Of a stretch of 46,778 nucleotides of DNA, positions 25,664 through 33,943 are shown piece after piece; position 1 is the first letter of the stretch; every line of letters starts with the position of its first letter. This stretch comes from Chitinophagaceae bacterium (lineage in GTDB: Bacteria; Bacteroidota; Bacteroidia; Chitinophagales; Chitinophagaceae). The stretch is taken from positions 1 to 46,778 of the forward strand of contig SCQT01000021.1 of assembly GCA_004322015.1 (NCBI GenBank), read 5' to 3'. The translations under genes and the position numbers were made by a program. A model generated the notes under the pieces. It saw only the letters and a list, made by a program, of their open reading frames with translations, was not told the origin of the DNA and did no database searches.

Positions 25664-27574
25664 TTATTGTCTCTTTGTTTTTAATCTTATTTCCCCATAT
25701 TTTCTTAAATCTCTTTCTTTAAACAATTCGTATAATATCGGCATGACCAGTAATATGCTGATAGCCGATGTAACCATTCCTCCGATGACAGGTAACGCAA
25801 TAGGGCGCATCAGTTCTATGCCTGTTCCATGCGACCATAATACCGGAACCAGCCCCAACAGTATCACAAATACCGTCATGAGCTTGGGGCGAAGGCGTCT
25901 TACTGCACCTTCCATAATATAAAAGCGAAGTATTTTCACATCTACTGCCGCACCCTTTTCTTTTACCATTCGCTGCATGGCTTCTTCTAAATATATCATC
26001 ATGACCACGCCGGTTTCCACCGCCACCCCGAAGAGGTCTATAAATCCTACTGCCACTGCCACCGATAAGTTTTCTTTCCACAGATACACCATTAAGACTC
26101 CTCCGATTAAGGCTGAAGGCAGGCTGAGAATGGTGTTGACGGCATCACGCCAGTCATTAAAGTTGAAGTACAGGATGAAAAGGATGATTAGAATCACGAT
26201 GGGAATGATCTTCTTTAAGGTATTTGTCGCATGTATTTCATTTTCCCACTGGCCGCTCCATTCGATATAATATCCTTTAGGTAATGCAAGTGTTTTACTG
26301 ATTCTTTTCATAGCTGCATTGACTGTGCCGCCGAGGTCTCTGCCTCGTACGTCAAAAAGCACTGTGCCACGAAGCATGGCATTTTCACTGTTGATCATAT
26401 CAGGACCGTCTTCAATGGAAATATCTGCCACATCGGATAAAGGCACCGGTCCGTTAGGAGTTTGCACCAGCGTGCGTTTGATATCATCCAGGTTATTGCG
26501 AAAATCTTGTGCCAGACGTATATTAATAGAATACCGTTCTCTTCCTTCGATCGTAGTGCCAATGACCATGCCTCCCAACGAACTTTCAATGATCATATTC
26601 ACATCATCTGCGGTAAGCCCATAGCGACCTATGGTATTCTTTTTAATACGGATATTCAAGTATTTACCTGCGGTAAGTGGTTCTGGGTACAGGTCTTTCA
26701 CCCCTCCGATTCCCTTTAATTCCGCTGCAATATTTTGGGCAAGCTGATTTAAGGTATCCAGGTTCTGCCCGAATATTTTGACACCCACATCGGTGCGGAT
26801 ACCGGTATTCAGCATGTTGATCCGGTTGATAATGGGCTGTGTCCATCCGTTGGTGACCCCGGGTATTTTCAGTTTTTGATTCAGTTCATTGATGAGATCA
26901 TCCTGGGTTATTCCTTCAGGCCAATCCTTTTTAGGTTTCAACAGAATAATGGTCTCTATCATATTGACAGGGGAGGCATCAGTGGCGGAATTAATACGCC
27001 CTGCTTTGCCAAGCACATTTTCAACTTCTGGCATGGCAGAAATAATTTTATCCTGTATCTGCAGGATACGTTTCATTTCTGCATAGGAAGCGTCAGGCAA
27101 GGCCACCGGCATAAACAGGATAGTTCCTTCGTTCAGCGGCGGCATAAATTCACTGCCGAGGCGGGTCAGTAAAAATACGGAGAAAGCCAATGCCAGTATC
27201 GTAATTGTCAACACGGTTTTCTTCCATTCCAGGCACCACCTTAAGACAGGCTCATACAAACGAACGAAAAAATTGCTGACCGGATTTTGGCTTTCAGGCC
27301 TCATTTTTCCCCGCATAAACAGGACCATCAGTGCAGGTACCAGCGTAATAGCCAGTATCATGGAAGCAGCCATCACTAAAGTCTTAGTCCATACCAGCGG
27401 ATGGAATAGTTTTCCTTCCTGGCCCGTAAGCATGAAAACCGGCAAGAAGGCAATTATAATGATCAGCACCGCATTCACCACCGGCTTACCTACCTGTTTG
27501 GCAGCACGTTCTATAATGGCCATGCGTTCTTTATTTGAATATTGTCGGGTATCCTTCATGATAAACTTATTCAA
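25664..27574 (-). CDS. CusA-like RND pump, C-terminal part (frame-split)
   Basis: These 636 residues match CusA from just after TM4 to the end. The first in-frame start is TTG at 27574, overlapping the stop of the N-terminal part by eight bases; ATG at 27559 is also available. The join in normal relatives would be continuous. FGVAVETGVVMM and RRLRPKLMTV carry the Glu and Lys of the proton relay. Periplasmic Met residues at 205 (ATDASPVNM) and 254 (RINML) resemble CusA positions, favouring copper or silver. Either the gene is broken, the two halves assemble, or the frame change is a sequence error. Confidence 0.85.
   Translation of the reverse strand: MNKFIMKDTRQYSNKERMAIIERAAKQVGKPVVNAVLIIIIAFLPVFMLTGQEGKLFHPLVWTKTLVMAASMILAITLVPALMVLFMRGKMRPESQNPVSNFFVRLYEPVLRWCLEWKKTVLTITILALAFSVFLLTRLGSEFMPPLNEGTILFMPVALPDASYAEMKRILQIQDKIISAMPEVENVLGKAGRINSATDASPVNMIETIILLKPKKDWPEGITQDDLINELNQKLKIPGVTNGWTQPIINRINMLNTGIRTDVGVKIFGQNLDTLNQLAQNIAAELKGIGGVKDLYPEPLTAGKYLNIRIKKNTIGRYGLTADDVNMIIESSLGGMVIGTTIEGRERYSINIRLAQDFRNNLDDIKRTLVQTPNGPVPLSDVADISIEDGPDMINSENAMLRGTVLFDVRGRDLGGTVNAAMKRISKTLALPKGYYIEWSGQWENEIHATNTLKKIIPIVILIILFILYFNFNDWRDAVNTILSLPSALIGGVLMVYLWKENLSVAVAVGFIDLFGVAVETGVVMMIYLEEAMQRMVKEKGAAVDVKILRFYIMEGAVRRLRPKLMTVFVILLGLVPVLWSHGTGIELMRPIALPVIGGMVTSAISILLVMPILYELFKERDLRKYGEIRLKTKRQ
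27567..27574 (-). other. Frame junction of the split CusA
   Basis: On the minus strand TTGAATAA holds both the possible TTG start of the C-terminal part and the TAA stop of the N-terminal part, one frame apart. A single-base change in the surrounding A/T-rich bases would restore one reading frame. I see no classic slippery heptamer. Confidence 0.6.
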
Positions 27575-28829
27575 TATTTTCAGTTAAATGACGATGGGCA
27601 TTTTCTACCATGACAATGCCATTATCCACTATGACCCCAATGGCAATGGCAATGCCGCTCAATGACATAATGTTGGATGAAAAGCCCATCCAGCGTATCC
27701 AGATAAAGCTGATGAGAACGGCTATCGGAATAGTCAGTATCACCACTAAGGCACTGCGGAAATGCAGCAAGAATACCAGGATCACCAGGCATACGAGGAT
27801 AATTTCTTCTATGATGGTATGCTCAATGCTCCTGACGGATGCTTCAATCAGCTTGCTGCGATCATAGGCAGTGTGAAAAGTTACACCGGGCGGAAACCCT
27901 TTCGCCACTTCTTTCATTTTTATTTTCAGGGCTTTTATCACTGCGTCTGCATTTTCGCCGTAACGCATGATCACTACGCCACCTACAGCCTCACCATTCC
28001 CGTCCTCATCAAAAATACCCAGTCGTTCGGCCCCTCCGATTTGAACGGCTCCTAAATCTTTTATCCGGATAGGAATAGTCCCCTGTGCAGCCACTGCGAT
28101 ATTGGCAATCTCGTCCTTGTTTTTGAGATAGGCCTCTCCGCGAACCATGTAATCAGTTCCGTTAAGATCAAGCACCCTGGCCCCCACATCATTATTATTT
28201 GCCTGAACCGCTTTAATGACATCCATCATGGTCAGGTGGTAATAATTCAATTTATGAGGATCTATATTGATTTGATATTGCTTTTGATAGCCGCCGAAGG
28301 AAGCTACCTCGCTGACACCCGGAACGGTTTGCAAGGCAAATTTGACGTACCAGTCCTGTAAGGCACGTAAGGTTCCCGGATCATAACCGGGCGCATGTAA
28401 CGTGTACCAATAAATCTGTCCTGCACCGGTAGCATCCGGGCCGAGTGTGGGCACTACGCCCTGCGGCAGAAGCCTTTGTGCATATTCCAAACGCTCTAAT
28501 ACGCGCGTCCGTGCCCAATAAATATCGGCGTCATCGTCGAAGACCACATAGATGAAACTCATGCCAAACATGGAAACGGCACGGATATCTTTCACTTTAG
28601 GAATACCCTGTAAACTGGTCTCCAGCGGGAAAGTCACCTGATCCTCCATGATCTGCGGGCTTTGCCCCATCCATTCGGTAAAGACGATCACCTGTTTATC
28701 TGAAAGATCCGGTATGGCATCTACCGGCGTTTGTATCAGCGAGTAGCTGCCATAGACTATCAATCCTAATACCGCTATGATGACGATGAAACGGCTGTGA
28801 ATGGACCAGGAAATAATTTTATTGATCAT
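27567..28829 (-). CDS. CusA-like RND pump, N-terminal part (frame-split)
   Basis: The 420 residues start normally (MINKIISWSIHSRFIVIIAVLG) and run through TM1, the first periplasmic domain and TM2-TM4. TM4 reads GIAIAIGVIVDNGIVMVENAH, the copper/silver CusA-type signature with relay Asp402, unlike the DFG...DGA form of CzcA. The frame stops ten residues later (HLTENIE) in the cytoplasmic loop after TM4. The remainder of the pump continues in another frame at 25664-27574. It follows the DUF3347 gene by 109 bases in transcription order and likely forms one operon with it. Confidence 0.87.
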   Translation of the reverse strand: MINKIISWSIHSRFIVIIAVLGLIVYGSYSLIQTPVDAIPDLSDKQVIVFTEWMGQSPQIMEDQVTFPLETSLQGIPKVKDIRAVSMFGMSFIYVVFDDDADIYWARTRVLERLEYAQRLLPQGVVPTLGPDATGAGQIYWYTLHAPGYDPGTLRALQDWYVKFALQTVPGVSEVASFGGYQKQYQINIDPHKLNYYHLTMMDVIKAVQANNNDVGARVLDLNGTDYMVRGEAYLKNKDEIANIAVAAQGTIPIRIKDLGAVQIGGAERLGIFDEDGNGEAVGGVVIMRYGENADAVIKALKIKMKEVAKGFPPGVTFHTAYDRSKLIEASVRSIEHTIIEEIILVCLVILVFLLHFRSALVVILTIPIAVLISFIWIRWMGFSSNIMSLSGIAIAIGVIVDNGIVMVENAHRHLTENIE

Positions 28830-28938
28830 ATTAATATTATCGTTTTTAATACTCCATCCGGAATTTTTTTACTATAAAGGTTATCTAAAGAACTGATCTG
28901 TATAAAGAGTGGATTATTCAGTTCATAACCGATAAGCA

Positions 28939-29433
28939 CTACATGATCATTCCTGTTGTTTCACCGCAGGAAAGCATTTGTTTCCCATAATAAGGATTAC
29001 GAATGGCTTTGCTGTTGCTCATCCAGTATGCCTTTTTCATCGGGCAATAATGGATATAAGGCATTACATTCTGAGGTTTGTGCGCTTTAAGCAGGTTAAT
29101 GACAGCCGTGCTTAACGATGCCAATATCTTCCTCTGAGCAACGATATCTTTTGTCTTTCCTATGGCTATCGCTTCTTTTGTTGCCGCTGCCGACCCTGGA
29201 ATATCGCTCAGGGCTGTTGCCAGCGCTTCAGCAGCCTTTTGTGCGGAAGGTGCATCATCATTAGCCAATGCATTTTGCAGCGCGTTATATCGTTCAAACA
29301 CATTGTCAGAAGGACTTGCTATTGGTGCATTTATAATGGCTTTGGCTGTGTTATCTTTTGGATAACCAAAGCCGTTCAGTGAAACCATTGAGCCGATTAT
29401 CAAAGTAATGGCTAAAAACAATTTAGTTTTCAT
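28939..29433 (-). CDS. DUF3347 domain protein, metal-resistance accessory
   Basis: This 164-residue exported protein has a signal peptide (LFLAITLIIGSMVSLNGFG). The DUF3347 domain shows FERYNALQNALANDDAPSA, an Ala-rich helical part and a C-terminal YIHYCPMKKAYWMSNSKAI...NPYYGKQMLSCGETTG block, with conserved Cys, Met and Tyr that could bind copper. Such domains are often found in or beside CusB adaptors in Bacteroidota. It is the first gene of the copper/silver-type operon. A palindrome-rich region lies upstream. A periplasmic metallochaperone role is inferred. Confidence 0.88.
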   Translation of the reverse strand: MKTKLFLAITLIIGSMVSLNGFGYPKDNTAKAIINAPIASPSDNVFERYNALQNALANDDAPSAQKAAEALATALSDIPGSAAATKEAIAIGKTKDIVAQRKILASLSTAVINLLKAHKPQNVMPYIHYCPMKKAYWMSNSKAIRNPYYGKQMLSCGETTGMIM

Positions 29434-29542
29434 GATTGAAAATTTTTAGGAAATTACTGAATAAAGATTGCGCTTTATCTCGAGAGTGATTATATAACGC
29501 ATTGGGCACCCATAGTGCCAAGACCTAAAAATCACACTCGTC

Positions 29543-29583
29543 TATCACCAGTAACAGTGATAATAAGAATGGCATATGCCATT
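29543..29583. promoter_or_regulatory. Candidate operators upstream of the copper-efflux operon
   Basis: TATCAC (29543-29548) is mirrored by GTGATA (29557-29562). Directly beside it AATGGCATATGCCATT (29568-29583) is a perfect 16-base palindrome. Both lie in the 165-base gap before the DUF3347 gene and just downstream of the HYC_CC_PP stop. Either could bind a metal-responsive dimeric regulator or act as part of a terminator. Confidence 0.4.
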
Positions 29584-29598
29584 GGGAAAGTGATAAAA

Positions 29599-30009
29599 TC
29601 AAATCAGGAAAGTACAGTCTTTCAAATAAATAGAAGTAGTTGCAGGAAGGGGCGGTGAATGGGGAATAATGCGGCCGACAGTTATTCCTGGAGAAGGAAT
29701 AACAGACAGTATGGGAACGGCGGGTAGGCTCAAAGTGAAAAAATGGGCAGAAGGTAAAAGTAAGTCAGAAGCTATATCCTGCGCATTACTGATTTTTATT
29801 CGCTTATAAACGTCCTTGCAGCAATTCCTGCTCTTATAAAGAGTATTAGCCTGTTGTATTTTGCAAACGCTGCAACTTTCATTCACTACACCCTTAAAGC
29901 TTAGCTCGGCGCCACTCAACTGATCAAAGCAGTAATGCATAGTGATACCCGTACCGGCTGAAGCAGCGAGATAAATAACAGATAATATGGCGACTAAGAC
30001 CCTTTTCAT
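29599..30009 (-). CDS. HYC_CC_PP family small exported protein
   Basis: The 136 residues carry a signal peptide and the three family marks: MHYC at residues 25-28, a CC pair in KSRNCCKD, and a C-terminal Pro pair in PHSPPLP. Extra Cys at SCSVC could complete a metal site. The family is known from Bacteroidota and appears beside heavy-metal genes, but its function is not established. It has its own good promoter (TTG-N19-TAACTTTG) and lies between the P-type ATPase and the copper operon. Confidence 0.82.
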   Translation of the reverse strand: MKRVLVAILSVIYLAASAGTGITMHYCFDQLSGAELSFKGVVNESCSVCKIQQANTLYKSRNCCKDVYKRIKISNAQDIASDLLLPSAHFFTLSLPAVPILSVIPSPGITVGRIIPHSPPLPATTSIYLKDCTFLI

Positions 30010-30022
30010 TTGAAATGCACAC

Positions 30023-30052
30023 CAAAGTTATTATTAATTTTGTTTATGACAA
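30023..30052 (-). promoter_or_regulatory. Promoter of the HYC_CC_PP gene
   Basis: On the minus strand TTG (30052-30050) is followed after 19 bases by TAACTTTG (30030-30023), an excellent Bacteroidota -33/-7 match. It lies 13 bases before the ATG. Confidence 0.6.
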
Positions 30053-30199
30053 TTTCCTTTGAGAAAAAAAATGTTAATTTATAAAGATGCAATTAGGTAA
30101 ATGCTTGCCAGGCAATACGTTTAAAGAATATATATAGGATACCCCTAACCTTAGCCGGTCTTCGTCAATACCCGTATGGTCATTTAAATAACCATTAAC

Positions 30200-32230
30200 T
30201 TAGACGTTTTCTTTCCTTAGCAACCGTACTGCATTCAAAATGGCCAGTAATGCTACTCCCATATCTGCAAACACAGCCTCCCAAAGTGTGGCAATACCGC
30301 CTGCGCCTAATGCTAAGACAAGGATTTTAATGCCCAGAGCAAGTATAATATTTTGCCAGACGATATTGCAGGTAAGCCTTCCTATTTTTATAGCCGTAAC
30401 TATTTTGGAGGGCTGATCATTTTGAATAACAATATCTGCTGTTTCTATGGCAGCATCGCTCCCCAATCCGCCCATGGCAATACCGGCATCAGCTAATGCA
30501 ATAACGGGAGCATCATTAACCCCATCACCCACAAAGGCGATAGTTTGATTTTTATCTTTTAATGACTGTAATTTTTCAACCTTTCCTTCCGGTAATAAAT
30601 CTCCGTAGCAATCATCTATCTCTAAGCTATCAGCCGCTTCCCTTACCACATTCATTTTATCACCCGAGAGTATCATGGTTTTGATATGCAGCTCATGCAA
30701 TCCGGCGATGGTTTGTTTTGCATCTTCTTTCATTTCATCGGCAATAGTCAGGTATCCCGCATATTTCCCGTTAATGGCAACTGACACAACCGTATCAGTA
30801 ATACTATCTATTTCTGTACCATAAGGGATGTTGAATTTTTTCAACATTCCGGCATTGCCCGCAATTATATCAAAACCGTTCACCTTTCCCTTTATTCCAA
30901 GCCCAGCCATCTCTTCCACATTTTCGGCTCTTATATTCTTTAAAACATCACTTGCATATTCATTTATCGCCAACGCAATAGGGTGTGTGGAATTACTTTC
31001 CAGATCAGCAACTAATTGAGTAAAACGAATTAGGTCAAAATCCACAGCCTGTACTTTTTGAACTTTAAAAATCCCCTTGGTGAGTGTGCCTGTTTTATCC
31101 ATCACTATCACCTTCACTTTAGCCATCAGGTCCAGGAAATTAGAACCTTTAAAAAGGATACCATGTCTGGATGCCAATCCGATACCGCCAAAATAACCCA
31201 ATGGAATGGAAATAACCAAAGCACAGGGACAGGAAATTACCAGAAAAATCAAAGCCCTGTAGAGCCAGTCTTCCAACACATAATCATGCACAAAAAACCA
31301 AGGCATAAAACAAACGCATGCTGCTAAAAATACTACCGCCGGTGTATATATTTTTGCAAATTTGGAAATGAATAATTGCGTTTTTGATTTACGTGCACTG
31401 GCTTCCTGAACCATTTGCAGGATTTTAGACAACTTGCTATCCTTATAAAGTGAAGTCACTTTTACGAGAGCGAGCGTACTGAGATTGATCATTCCCGCCA
31501 CCACCTTTTCTCCTTTATATTTATTATCCGGTTTACTTTCACCCGTCAATGCAGCAGTATTGAAAGCGGCTTTTTCGGATAGCAAATCCCCATCCAGCGC
31601 TACTTTTTCTCCGGGTTTTATTTGAATAATTTCTCCAATCTCTACTTCAGACGGATGAATGATTTGTAGCAACCCACGTCTGAGTACCGATACTTTATCA
31701 GGTCTTATATCTAATAAGGCTTTGATATTCTCCTTTGCTTTGTTTACTGCAGCGCTTTGAAAAAGTTCTCCTATCGAATAAAAAAGCATAACAGCGACAC
31801 TCTCGGGATATTGCCCGATAGCTAATGCTCCGATGGTAGCGAGGCTCATTAAGAAAAATTCAGTGAAAACATTTCCCTTAGCTATGGAACGCACCGCTTT
31901 TTTCAATAGCGGCAGGCCAACAGGAAGATAAGCAATTACATACCATATTATTCTAATTGTTCCCTTAAAAAAAACGGGATGTGCATAATCATCGGCAATT
32001 ATGCCTGCCAGCAGGAGGATCAAGCCGCTGATTGCAGGCAGATATTCTTTTTTCAAAGAGAATCTTTTATTCTTCTTTTCAGAATGATCCTGGTCGGGAG
32101 AATATTTCCTTATAGGTTTGGAGACCACGATCATTTCATTACCGTCCGAACAGCATGCACAACCGTCTTGTGCCTTTGGGACATAAGAGGTTGTTTCCTG
32201 TATCAATTCTCTGTTTTTCAATAAATCCAT
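30200..32230 (-). CDS. Heavy-metal P-type ATPase, zinc/cadmium/lead type
   Basis: This P1B ATPase of 676 residues pumps metal ions out of the cytosol. It has eight predicted helices, Cys-Pro-Cys at 334-336 (ISCPCALV), the phosphorylated Asp378 (DKTGTLTKG), the THPIA nucleotide-binding motif, GDGVNDAP and TGES. Asp656 in the last helix (FADMGVALLAILNAVRLL) matches the ZntA zinc-site aspartate, so zinc, cadmium or lead is more likely than copper. Instead of a ferredoxin-like metal domain the N-terminus has a short CACC cluster (24-27). It follows the Fur-family gene by 45 bases. Confidence 0.93.
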   Translation of the reverse strand: MDLLKNRELIQETTSYVPKAQDGCACCSDGNEMIVVSKPIRKYSPDQDHSEKKNKRFSLKKEYLPAISGLILLLAGIIADDYAHPVFFKGTIRIIWYVIAYLPVGLPLLKKAVRSIAKGNVFTEFFLMSLATIGALAIGQYPESVAVMLFYSIGELFQSAAVNKAKENIKALLDIRPDKVSVLRRGLLQIIHPSEVEIGEIIQIKPGEKVALDGDLLSEKAAFNTAALTGESKPDNKYKGEKVVAGMINLSTLALVKVTSLYKDSKLSKILQMVQEASARKSKTQLFISKFAKIYTPAVVFLAACVCFMPWFFVHDYVLEDWLYRALIFLVISCPCALVISIPLGYFGGIGLASRHGILFKGSNFLDLMAKVKVIVMDKTGTLTKGIFKVQKVQAVDFDLIRFTQLVADLESNSTHPIALAINEYASDVLKNIRAENVEEMAGLGIKGKVNGFDIIAGNAGMLKKFNIPYGTEIDSITDTVVSVAINGKYAGYLTIADEMKEDAKQTIAGLHELHIKTMILSGDKMNVVREAADSLEIDDCYGDLLPEGKVEKLQSLKDKNQTIAFVGDGVNDAPVIALADAGIAMGGLGSDAAIETADIVIQNDQPSKIVTAIKIGRLTCNIVWQNIILALGIKILVLALGAGGIATLWEAVFADMGVALLAILNAVRLLRKENV

Positions 32231-32275
32231 GCAGATGCGAAGCTATGAAGCAGGCTATGCAACCGGATTGCATTT

Positions 32276-32686
32276 CTACTTCTTGCAACGCGGACAGACT
32301 CCATAAGCGACCAGACTTATTTCATCCACACTAAAGCCTGCAGGAACAACAGACTGTCTTATCGAATTGCGAAGACAAAAAGTCTCGTGGCAGATTTTGC
32401 ATTTGAAGTGTGCATGCATATCGTGATGGTGGTGTTCGTAACAATCTTCAAAACACACGGCGTATTTGGCTTCCTCGCTGCCATCTATAATCTTATGCAC
32501 CACCCCTTTTTCTTCGAAAGTCTTTAAAGTACGGTAAAGGGTAATGCGGTCCCCGCGCTCAAAGTTTCTTTCAAGATCACTCAGTCCGGTGGCGGCGAGC
32601 TGTTTTTCCAAATACTCCAATATGAGCATTCTCATAGCAGTCGGGCGGATCCCTTTTTGGATCAGCATATTCTCTGATGATTTCAT
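32276..32686 (-). CDS. Fur family metal-responsive repressor
   Basis: The 136-residue repressor has a winged-helix domain (RPTAMRMLILEYLEK, GDRITLYRTLKTFEEKGVVHKI) and a dimerisation domain with a His-rich metal site (EHHHHDMHAHFKC) and two structural zinc Cys pairs (CKICHETFC near residue 110, CPRCKK at the end). A GTG at 32695 adds three residues; ATG at 32686 is preferred. It sits between a CzcB-type adaptor and a zinc-type ATPase in one operon, suggesting zinc-responsive control of efflux, the reverse of the usual Zur uptake control. The metal is inferred from context. Confidence 0.9.
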   Translation of the reverse strand: MKSSENMLIQKGIRPTAMRMLILEYLEKQLAATGLSDLERNFERGDRITLYRTLKTFEEKGVVHKIIDGSEEAKYAVCFEDCYEHHHHDMHAHFKCKICHETFCLRNSIRQSVVPAGFSVDEISLVAYGVCPRCKK

Positions 32687-32734
32687 GATAAACACTCTTT
32701 TTTATCCCATGCAAAATTACAAAAAGAGAACAGT

Positions 32735-33922
32735 CTATTCTTCCTCCCCCTTATTTTTTAAAACAGAGAGTAAACTGAATGCTCCATTGGTAACGATAGA
32801 TGAATCCGGGATTTGTATCTTTTCCGATAATTTTATTTGAAGATAACCATCACTTTCCGTACCAACTTGTACCGGGATCATCCTAAAGCTATATGGTTGC
32901 ACTTTTTCTCTGATAAATATATATTGTTTCCCTTCCGAACGAACAACTGCTCCGGCAGGTAAGACCTCAGATAATGTACCCGATTGACTGATGAAAGCCT
33001 GCACATACGCTCCCGGCAGAAGTTGTTGATTTTTATTTTCGGGAACGGCATGCACTACCACGGACCTGTCAGGCCTTATTTCTCTCCCAATCAGGATAAT
33101 TTTTGCCTTTTGTTCGGGCTGACTGCTTCCGGTAAGCGTATAGCCGACTTCCTGACCGGTTCGAATGGAGCTGATATCTTTTTCATAAACAGTCAGGTCA
33201 ATGAGCATATCGCGGTTGTTGTTTACTTCCAACAGTTCCTCCTGGGCATTGACATACTTTCCCTTGTTCACTAATACTTTAGTAACATATCCATTATCGG
33301 GGGCGGTGATATTAATGATGGAACTAATGTTGTCAGGGGTAAGGGTCTCGGCCCGGATTCCCATAATGTCTAATTTTTGTTCCAGCGCTTTTACCGAAGC
33401 GCTCAGTGATTCATAATCGCTCTTCGCCTTTTGATAGGTTTTACCTGCTGCCACATCGGCCTTATACAATTCCTTCTGACGGTTGTATTCCTGACGGGCA
33501 TATTCCAACGCAGTCTTGTTTTTCAAATAATTTTCCTGTAAATCCACATATTCCGGATTTTCCAACACCGCTAACAAAGCGCCCTTTTTAACGTAACTGC
33601 CTTCCAGCGCATTAATCTTACGAACAAAGCCGCCATAAGGAAACGTAACAGAAATTTTACTCTGTGGCGGTACTTCTACCATACCATTCACCTGCAAAAT
33701 CCCATGTAACTTTCTTTCCTCCGTATTACCCAGCCTGATACCGGCATTCCGGTATTGTTCCGGCGTGAGCGAAACAGTCATCGTGCTATCCTGAACTTCC
33801 GTTATGGCAGCTTGTTTTGTAGCTGATTCCTGTTTTTGTTTAGTGGGTTGACATCCTGCCACAATAAGTAAACCGGCAAAAGTTATTATCATGAGTACGA
33901 TATAAGAATTTTTCTTTCTCAT
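32735..33922 (-). CDS. RND efflux periplasmic adaptor (CzcB-like)
   Basis: This 395-residue lipoprotein (LLIVAGCQP, Cys24) links the CzcA-type pump to its outer-membrane channel. It has the lipoyl-like half (GGFVRKINALEGSYVKKGALLAVLENPEY), a long coiled-coil hairpin (LQENYLKNKTALEYARQEYNRQ), the second lipoyl half (ITAPDNGYVTKVLVNKGKYV) and a beta-barrel and proximal domain. It lacks Met-rich or heavy-metal-binding extensions, unlike both adaptors of the copper block. It follows the CzcA-TolC fusion by 21 bases and precedes fur by 48. Confidence 0.9.
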   Translation of the reverse strand: MRKKNSYIVLMIITFAGLLIVAGCQPTKQKQESATKQAAITEVQDSTMTVSLTPEQYRNAGIRLGNTEERKLHGILQVNGMVEVPPQSKISVTFPYGGFVRKINALEGSYVKKGALLAVLENPEYVDLQENYLKNKTALEYARQEYNRQKELYKADVAAGKTYQKAKSDYESLSASVKALEQKLDIMGIRAETLTPDNISSIINITAPDNGYVTKVLVNKGKYVNAQEELLEVNNNRDMLIDLTVYEKDISSIRTGQEVGYTLTGSSQPEQKAKIILIGREIRPDRSVVVHAVPENKNQQLLPGAYVQAFISQSGTLSEVLPAGAVVRSEGKQYIFIREKVQPYSFRMIPVQVGTESDGYLQIKLSEKIQIPDSSIVTNGAFSLLSVLKNKGEEE

Positions 33923-33943
33923 TTTATTATTTTTTCAAGTGAT

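Noticed and set aside
27560-27590. Programmed ribosomal frameshift in CusA
   Set aside because: No slippery heptamer or downstream hairpin was found. Simple indel, sequence error or a genuine split are more economical.
30105-30115. Palindrome TTGCCAGGCAA upstream of HYC_CC_PP
   Set aside because: Short, away from the clear promoter, and of a length expected by chance; not listed as an operator.
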